From Thermoplasmata archaeon (GTDB lineage Archaea; Thermoplasmatota; Thermoplasmata; Lutacidiplasmatales; UBA184): 8,277 bases of DNA. The stretch covers positions 1-8,277 of the forward strand of contig JASHVP010000035.1 of assembly GCA_030044475.1 (NCBI GenBank). The letters run 5' to 3'. The notes beneath the pieces are model-generated. The model had not been told where the DNA came from. It was given only the letters and a program-made list of their open reading frames with translations, and did no database searches. A program made the position numbers and the translations under genes. Shown piece after piece: positions 5,071 to 8,277 of the stretch (position 1 is its first letter; every line of letters starts with the position of its first letter).

Positions 5071-5508
5071 CTAGTCCGGGAGGACGAGCGTCAGCGCAAG
5101 CGGCCCGACGTACGCGCTCGTCGGGGCCCGGACCGTGACGTTCACCCACTGGAGGGGCGAGTCGACGACCGAGAGCTGGGAGACCTCGAACGGGGCCGCG
5201 GCCGTCACCCCGAGCACCCGGAAGCAGAGCGTCGTGCAGGAGAGCGAGGCGACGAACGTCGTCCCGCCCCGGACCGAGAGCCCCGACGTGCTCGCGAGGA
5301 GGCCGCCCTCCGCATACCAGTCGATCGACGTGACGCGGACCGTGACGGGGCCGCTCGCGATCGCGGCGACGTCCGCCGCGACGAAGACGAGCAGCAGGAC
5401 GACCGCCAGGACGAGCGCCACCCGGACCCAGGGCACCCGGGACGGCACGTGCCGGCGCAGCGCGACCTGGTCGTACCCTCCGTAGAAGGTCGCGACCGAA
5501 TCGTGCAT
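5071..5508 (-). CDS. Single-pass membrane protein with small cysteine-containing ectodomain, unknown function
   Basis: A 145-residue protein. Residues 1-27 are a cytoplasmic N-terminus with Tyr and Arg (FYGGYDQVALRRHVP). Residues 28-51 form one strong membrane helix, and 53-145 an exported beta-rich domain starting VTVRVTSIDWYAEGG. The domain holds C91 and C95 (SLSCTTLCFRV), a likely CxxxC disulphide, one sequon at N123, and a closing YVGPLALTLVLP strand. I recall similar short TM-plus-beta proteins in Thermoplasmata-type genomes but cannot name a family. The open frame reaches 5658 on the minus strand. I chose ATG 5508 because GAGGTGA stands just before it and upstream residues are Arg/Pro-rich. 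If so, the leader could be long, since the nearest A/T-rich boxes lie about 100 bases upstream among inverted repeats. Function unknown. Confidence 0.72.
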   Translation of the reverse strand: MHDSVATFYGGYDQVALRRHVPSRVPWVRVALVLAVVLLLVFVAADVAAIASGPVTVRVTSIDWYAEGGLLASTSGLSVRGGTTFVASLSCTTLCFRVLGVTAAAPFEVSQLSVVDSPLQWVNVTVRAPTSAYVGPLALTLVLPD

Positions 5509-5510
5509 CG

Positions 5511-5517
5511 TCACCTC
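5511..5517 (-). promoter_or_regulatory. Ribosome binding site GAGGTGA before the single-pass membrane protein gene
   Basis: On the minus strand GAGGTGA ends two bases before the ATG at 5508. The spacing is short, but the match to the anti-Shine-Dalgarno core is exact and is the same hexamer used at 4128-4133. It decides the start. Confidence 0.5.
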
Positions 5518-5583
5518 GACGCCCCGGCCGACCGGCGAGCGACGCCGGCCCGGGCCGCTCTCGGCAACGGGCGCGCGGAGGCT

Positions 5584-5633
5584 TGGAACATCGGTTCCAC
5601 GTGCGCTGACGGAAGATAGGGGCCGTTCCCCTA
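5584..5633. promoter_or_regulatory. Two inverted repeats overlapping a candidate promoter
   Basis: TGGAAC (5584-5589) and GTTCCA (5594-5599) form a perfect 6-bp inverted repeat with spacer ATCG. Then TAGGGG (5617-5622) and CCCCTA (5628-5633) form a second with a 5-base spacer. On the minus strand the second overlaps CCTATCTTCC (5620-5611), a TATA candidate for the membrane protein gene starting at 5508. The pair could be an operator or leader RNA hairpins. No protein for it is identified. Confidence 0.4.
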
Positions 5634-5657
5634 CTTGAGACCACGGTTGGGTTCGCA

Positions 5658-5677
5658 CGCCGCGATACGTCGCGGCG
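5658..5677. terminator. 8-bp palindromic GC hairpin downstream of the SRPBCC gene
   Basis: CGCCGCGA (5658-5665) pairs perfectly with TCGCGGCG (5670-5677) around a 4-base loop. On the minus strand it follows the SRPBCC stop codon by about 14 bases, a natural place for an RNA 3'-end structure. No T-run follows, so a protein-binding palindrome is the alternative. Confidence 0.4.
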
Positions 5678-5691
5678 GGTTGCCCGGGAGG

Positions 5692-6147
5692 TCAGCCGAG
5701 CTGGTCGAGTTCCGCCCGCAGGTCCGTCTCGTGGTCGAGGTAGGCGCGCAGGTTGAGCAGATAGTACGCCCAGCCCGAGGCGACGCCCCCGTAGAGCGCG
5801 ACCCACGACTTGCCGGACCGGAATCCCCGGTGCGAGATCGTGAGCCGCGTGCCCCGACCGTGCCGCTTCAGGGTGAACCGGGCCTCGGTCGTCCGGACCT
5901 TCTTCCCGCGGAACCGGTCGTTCCATTCGATGCGCAGCTCCCGCGGCGCGTCCACCGAGAGGACCCGTCCTCGCATCGTGGTGCCGCCCGGCCAGCGGAG
6001 CCGGTACGGGCCGCCGTCCCGGAGCCCGACGGTCGCCTTCGCGGAGAACCACTTCGTGAGTTGGTCCGGTTCCGTCAGCGCGGCGAAGACCGCGCGCGGC
6101 GAGGCCGAGTAATAGAACGTATGCTCGACGGACGGGACCTTCGCCAT
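5692..6147 (-). CDS. SRPBCC superfamily protein, AHSA1 (Aha1 C-terminal)-like
   Basis: A 151-residue START-like helix-grip protein of usual family length. It opens with VEHTFYYSASPRAVFAALTEP (strand 1 plus the small helix), then DQLTKWFSAKATV (29-40), GGPYRLRWPGG (45-55), the MRGRVLSVDAPRELRIEWN strand pair (58-76) and TEARFTLKRHGRGTRLTISHRGF (87-109). It ends with the long C-terminal helix that closes the pocket, from about WVALYGGVASGWAYYLLNLRAYL. Members bind hydrophobic ligands or act as co-chaperone or antibiotic-binding domains; the ligand here cannot be predicted. The ATG at 6147 is supported by a TATA-like CTTATC about 27 bases upstream and the lack of a Shine-Dalgarno, so the mRNA is probably leaderless and separate from the upstream metalloprotease gene 53 bases away. 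Confidence 0.88.
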   Translation of the reverse strand: MAKVPSVEHTFYYSASPRAVFAALTEPDQLTKWFSAKATVGLRDGGPYRLRWPGGTTMRGRVLSVDAPRELRIEWNDRFRGKKVRTTEARFTLKRHGRGTRLTISHRGFRSGKSWVALYGGVASGWAYYLLNLRAYLDHETDLRAELDQLG

Positions 6148-6170
6148 CGCCCGGGCACCCGGACGGCCCT

Positions 6171-6176
6171 GATAAG
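6171..6176 (-). promoter_or_regulatory. TATA-like box for the SRPBCC gene
   Basis: CTTATC on the minus strand is the only A/T-rich stretch in the 53-base gap between the metalloprotease gene and the SRPBCC gene. Its centre is about 27 bases before the ATG at 6147, as expected for a leaderless archaeal transcript. Confidence 0.55.
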
Positions 6177-6200
6177 CGGCCCGGCCGTCGCCGAACCGCG

Positions 6201-6725
6201 TCAGCGGGCGCGGCGGCGCCGGGAGCGCGGGACGGGAATCCCGCACCGCCGGGCGAGACGCCGGTGCTCGGCCGGCGTGATCCATTCGACCTGGAGGTAG
6301 TCGAGGAGCTCCCGGTCGGTCATCCCGAGGCGACGCCCTTCCCGGACGGTCCGGCGATACGCGTCGATCTCCGAGGGGGCGTCGACGTAGCTCAGCTTCG
6401 GGTAGAACAGGGGGCGGCCCGCGCGGAACTGCCGGACGTGGCAGAGCTCGTGGACCAGGTCGAGGTAGACGGTCCGCAGGTCGCTCGTCGCCAGGTGGCG
6501 CGAGCTGATCAAGAGGTGGCCGTCCTCGTCGCTCGTCCCCATGTAGCCGAAGCGGGCGGAGAAGAACTCGACGCGGAGCGACCGAAGGACCTGGGCGGCC
6601 TTCGCCCCGAACAGCTCGCGCACGAGCGGCACTTCCTCGAACCCGCGGAAGAACCGAACGAACGGGTACAGCTTCGTCGGCGCGCGGCGCTCGATGCGGA
6701 CCCCGAATCCCGTCTCGACCGTCAT
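6201..6725 (-). CDS. Putative zinc metalloprotease (HExxH, gluzincin-like), unclassified
   Basis: A 174-residue protein with a zincin active-site motif, LDLVHELCHVRQF: H92 and H96 would bind zinc and E93 would activate water. E119 in SEIDAYRRT, 23 residues after H96, could be the third ligand, as in gluzincins. The preceding DEDGHLLISSRHL (66-78) resembles the edge strand before the helix in minimal zincins. Residues 1-60 may be a helical cap, and the end (PVPRSRRRRAR) is very basic. No signal peptide or membrane segment is seen, so it should act in the cytoplasm. I cannot assign a peptidase family; it is about the size of SprT-like or ImmA-like domains but lacks other features I would recognise. 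The ATG at 6725 follows a TATA-like box by about 33 bases. The gene is divergent from the hypothetical gene at 6812. Confidence 0.75.
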   Translation of the reverse strand: MTVETGFGVRIERRAPTKLYPFVRFFRGFEEVPLVRELFGAKAAQVLRSLRVEFFSARFGYMGTSDEDGHLLISSRHLATSDLRTVYLDLVHELCHVRQFRAGRPLFYPKLSYVDAPSEIDAYRRTVREGRRLGMTDRELLDYLQVEWITPAEHRRLARRCGIPVPRSRRRRAR

Positions 6726-6754
6726 GGGCGTCGGGCGCTCGGAGCGGCGCGGCG

Positions 6755-6760
6755 TCTAAG
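6755..6760 (-). promoter_or_regulatory. TATA-like box for the metalloprotease gene
   Basis: CTTAGA on the minus strand lies about 33 bases before the ATG at 6725, giving a leader of only a few bases. It is half of a compact divergent promoter with the plus-strand box at 6783. Confidence 0.4.
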
Positions 6761-6782
6761 CGTCTTCGGCGGGGGGACTCCG

Positions 6783-6788
6783 TAATAC
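6783..6788 (+). promoter_or_regulatory. TATA-like box for the hypothetical CxxC protein gene
   Basis: TAATAC is centred about 27 bases before the ATG at 6812, with no Shine-Dalgarno sequence between them, which points to a leaderless transcript. Being A/T-rich, it could also help the divergent gene. Confidence 0.5.
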
Positions 6789-6811
6789 CGCCCGCCGCTT
6801 CCGGGGGACCG

Positions 6812-7306
6812 ATGGGCTGGGGCGGAATCCAGAACCTCCCGCCGGGGTACGACGTCTTCCAGGGGAAGGAGCCGCCCCCGAACATCGTCGAGGAGGCGAT
6901 CCGCGGCAAGGTCGCCGGGCTGAGCCCGGCCCGGGAGCCGCTGTTCGCGGACCTGAAGCGGAACCTCCTCCACCAGGACTATCTGCGGTACTTCGACTCC
7001 TGCGTGATCTGCGGCCGGGCGCTGCTGGAGATCGAGGACGGGAGGTACGCCCCCCGGGCGTACTCGGACCTGATCGGCCCGGCGCTCGAGACCGCGGTCG
7101 CCCAACTCGAGTCGATCCGTACGGAGGCGGAAGCGGCCCACGCCTCGGGCCGTCCGATGGCGTACGACCCGCTCCCCTCGATGGGGGAGCTGGCCCGACG
7201 GTCGTCGGCGATCGCCCTCGCGTTCCCCGAAGCGCCCGGGGCGAAGGAGTTCTCCTCCCGCTGTGAGCAGCTCGTCGCGGCCGTCCGGGCCGCGACGCCC
7301 GTCTGA
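6812..7306 (+). CDS. Hypothetical protein with a single CxxC motif
   Basis: A 164-residue protein I do not recognise. It begins MGWGGIQNLPPGYDVFQG, a Gly/Pro-rich stretch, and the rest looks mostly helical. One helix (about 42-61, EPLFADLKRNLLHQDYLRYF) leads into FDSCVICGRALLEIEDGRY, where C64-V-I-C67 could bind metal or be redox-active; with only one more cysteine (C151) it lacks a full zinc site unless it dimerises or uses other ligands. Charged amphipathic helices follow at about 87-110 and 122-162. No signal or membrane segment, so it is cytoplasmic. The ATG is supported by a TATA-like box 27 bases upstream and coding composition unlike the other frames. It is divergent from the metalloprotease and converges with the metallo-beta-lactamase gene 11 bases away. 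Function unknown. Confidence 0.7.
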   Translation: MGWGGIQNLPPGYDVFQGKEPPPNIVEEAIRGKVAGLSPAREPLFADLKRNLLHQDYLRYFDSCVICGRALLEIEDGRYAPRAYSDLIGPALETAVAQLESIRTEAEAAHASGRPMAYDPLPSMGELARRSSAIALAFPEAPGAKEFSSRCEQLVAAVRAATPV

Positions 7307-7317
7307 GTCCTTTGGCC

Positions 7318-8058
7318 CTACACGTCGTAGCGACGCGTGTCCTCCGCGACCTCGGAGTCGGGGAACCCCGCCCGGACCTCGCGGAGGACCTCGGCATCGG
7401 TGTCCGGCAGGCTGCCGAGGTGGGTCAGGAACAGCCGCCGGGCGCGCATCGCGCTCGCGGCCGTGGCCGCCTGCGACGCGGTGGAGTGGCCGAACTCGCG
7501 CGCGCGCTCTCGGTACCGGTCGGCGTACGTCGACTCGTGGATCACGACGTCCGCCCGCAGGTCGGCGGCGGCGGACGGCTCGCGCGTGTCTCCGGTGTAG
7601 AAGACGGTCAGGCCGTCCGCGGCGAGATGATACCCCAGATTGTAGACGCTGTGGTCAAGCGGGACCCCCCGCACGGCCCACGACCCGATCGTCGCGGTCG
7701 GGAGCAGCGCTTCCACGACCTTCAGATCGTACTGCTCGGCGGGGTCGCGCACCAGCGCGCGGGCCGAGTTGAGGGCGGCCAGGATGGCGGTGAGGCCGGG
7801 CGGGGCCACGATCGTGAGCGGCTTCGTCCGTCCCGCGATCACGGTGTGCATCAGGAGGTCGAACAGCCCCGACAGGTGGTCCGAGTGCAGGTGGGTGATC
7901 GCCACTCCGTCGACGCGGTCGAACAGGCCGGCGTCGTGGAGCCGGGCCGCCGTTCCCGCCCCGCAGTCGAGCAGGAGCCCCCCGAGCAGGGCGCTGCACG
8001 GGTGGCGGCGGGAGCCGCGGAAATTGCCGGCTCCGGTGCCGAGGAACGTCAGGTCCAT
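7318..8058 (-). CDS. Metallo-beta-lactamase-fold hydrolase, tRNase Z-like
   Basis: A 246-residue MBL-fold enzyme with a complete di-metal site. Strand 1 is MDLTFLGTGAG. Motif II THLHSDHLSG gives H56, H58, D60 and H61; H136 (PLDHSV), D157 (YTGDTRE) and H213 (LTHLGS) complete it. HESTY (174-178) and GHSTASQA (190-197) are the tRNase Z-type signatures that place it in the RNase Z/ElaC-like group. It is shorter than typical tRNase Z (about 300 residues), the flexible exosite arm between motif II and H136 appears absent or short, and the terminal LTH is followed by LGS rather than the usual S-x-R-Y. It may therefore be a phosphodiesterase or RNase Z paralogue rather than the housekeeping tRNA 3'-processing enzyme. 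The ATG at 8058 begins exactly at strand 1. Its promoter faces the partial gene at the right edge. Confidence 0.87.
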   Translation of the reverse strand: MDLTFLGTGAGNFRGSRRHPCSALLGGLLLDCGAGTAARLHDAGLFDRVDGVAITHLHSDHLSGLFDLLMHTVIAGRTKPLTIVAPPGLTAILAALNSARALVRDPAEQYDLKVVEALLPTATIGSWAVRGVPLDHSVYNLGYHLAADGLTVFYTGDTREPSAAADLRADVVIHESTYADRYRERAREFGHSTASQAATAASAMRARRLFLTHLGSLPDTDAEVLREVRAGFPDSEVAEDTRRYDV

Positions 8059-8100
8059 GACGTCGGCGAAAGGTCGCTCCCGGAGGTCCGAGCCCCGGGC

Positions 8101-8110
8101 GGTATTTCAA
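8101..8110 (-). promoter_or_regulatory. TATA-like box for the metallo-beta-lactamase gene
   Basis: TTGAAATACC on the minus strand is A/T-rich and about 48 bases before the ATG at 8058, so the transcript would have a leader of some 20-25 bases, unlike the leaderless genes nearby. The leader has no convincing Shine-Dalgarno match. Confidence 0.4.
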
Positions 8111-8170
8111 CCCCCAGTCGGTGTCGCGCAGGTCCCTCCGGTGGATTCTCCGGGGCCCGACGGACTTCCG

Positions 8171-8188
8171 GATATACATCGTCATAAG
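8171..8188 (+). promoter_or_regulatory. A/T-rich promoter candidate for the right-edge gene
   Basis: GATATACAT (8171-8179) and CATAAG (8183-8188) are the most A/T-rich bases in the tail. Either could be a TATA box, starting transcription at about 8199-8212, before the ATG at 8236. TTCCGGA (8166-8172), also an arm of the 4181-4197 inverted repeat, abuts it, but a single copy may be chance. Confidence 0.35.
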
Positions 8189-8235
8189 GCCCGTCGGATT
8201 CTCGGTGCGCCCTCGGTCGGGGGCAGGTCGGTCGG

Positions 8236-8277
8236 ATGTCCGCGAGGCGATGGATTCGGGTCGGCGTGGTCGGTCTG
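8236..8277 (+). CDS. Start of a gene truncated by the window edge, possibly exported
   Basis: From the ATG at 8236 the frame is open to the end, reading MSARRWIRVGVVGL. A basic start followed by a hydrophobic run looks like the beginning of a signal peptide or membrane anchor, similar to the N-terminus of the repeat protein encoded at 3565-4122. Promoter-like A/T-rich bases lie about 50-65 bases upstream. Only 14 codons are visible, so both the gene and its start are tentative. Confidence 0.4.
   Translation, partial: MSARRWIRVGVVGL

Noticed and set aside
4139..6052. A 637-codon open frame on the minus strand
   Set aside because: It is Arg/Pro/Gly-rich without domains and lies antisense to the regulator and membrane protein genes, whose motifs are clear. 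Long spurious frames are expected at this GC content.
7312..8187. A 291-codon plus-strand open frame
   Set aside because: It is antisense to the metallo-beta-lactamase gene, which has all catalytic motifs, and its own translation is Arg/Gly/Val-rich noise.

Overview
The window is very GC-rich and looks archaeal. A/T-rich TATA-like boxes sit about 24-33 bases before several start codons (GTG 775, ATG 6147, ATG 6725, ATG 6812), which suggests leaderless or nearly leaderless transcripts. The gene types also fit: a SAMP/MoaD-like ubiquitin fold protein, a small ArsR-type winged-helix regulator paired with a four-helix membrane protein, and exported proteins rich in N-glycosylation sequons. My best guess is an uncultured high-GC member of the Thermoplasmatota or a related euryarchaeal lineage. 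That placement is inference; no rRNA or other phylogenetic marker is present. I see no mobile elements, tRNAs, rRNAs or CRISPR arrays.

Layout. 1-775: the 3' end of a VOC (glyoxalase-fold) gene on the plus strand converges with a second VOC gene on the minus strand. 776-965: divergent promoter region. 966-1790: a secreted, sequon-bearing protein of unknown function. 1791-2069: no gene recognised. 2070-3483: a two-gene operon of a ubiquitin-like MoaD/ThiS protein ending in Gly-Gly and an Asp-box (BNR/sialidase-type) beta-propeller, closed by a strong hairpin.

3565-5056 is the most unusual part. A minus-strand gene encodes a membrane-tethered protein built of five C-P-P-P-P-led repeats of about 26 residues packed with N-glycosylation sequons. 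It is divergent from an ArsR-like regulator and its membrane partner. The shared intergenic region holds a tandem array of 11-bp elements, including a perfect 7-bp inverted repeat, that looks like an operator. 5071-5508 (minus) is a single-pass membrane protein with a small cysteine-containing ectodomain, preceded by several inverted repeats.

5692-8277: an SRPBCC/AHSA1-type protein and an HExxH putative metalloprotease (both minus), a hypothetical CxxC protein (plus), a tRNase Z-like metallo-beta-lactamase-fold hydrolase (minus), and the first codons of a plus-strand gene running off the window.

The genes do not form one obvious pathway. The two best candidate functional units are the Ubl-propeller operon and the regulator/membrane protein/glycan-repeat protein locus.
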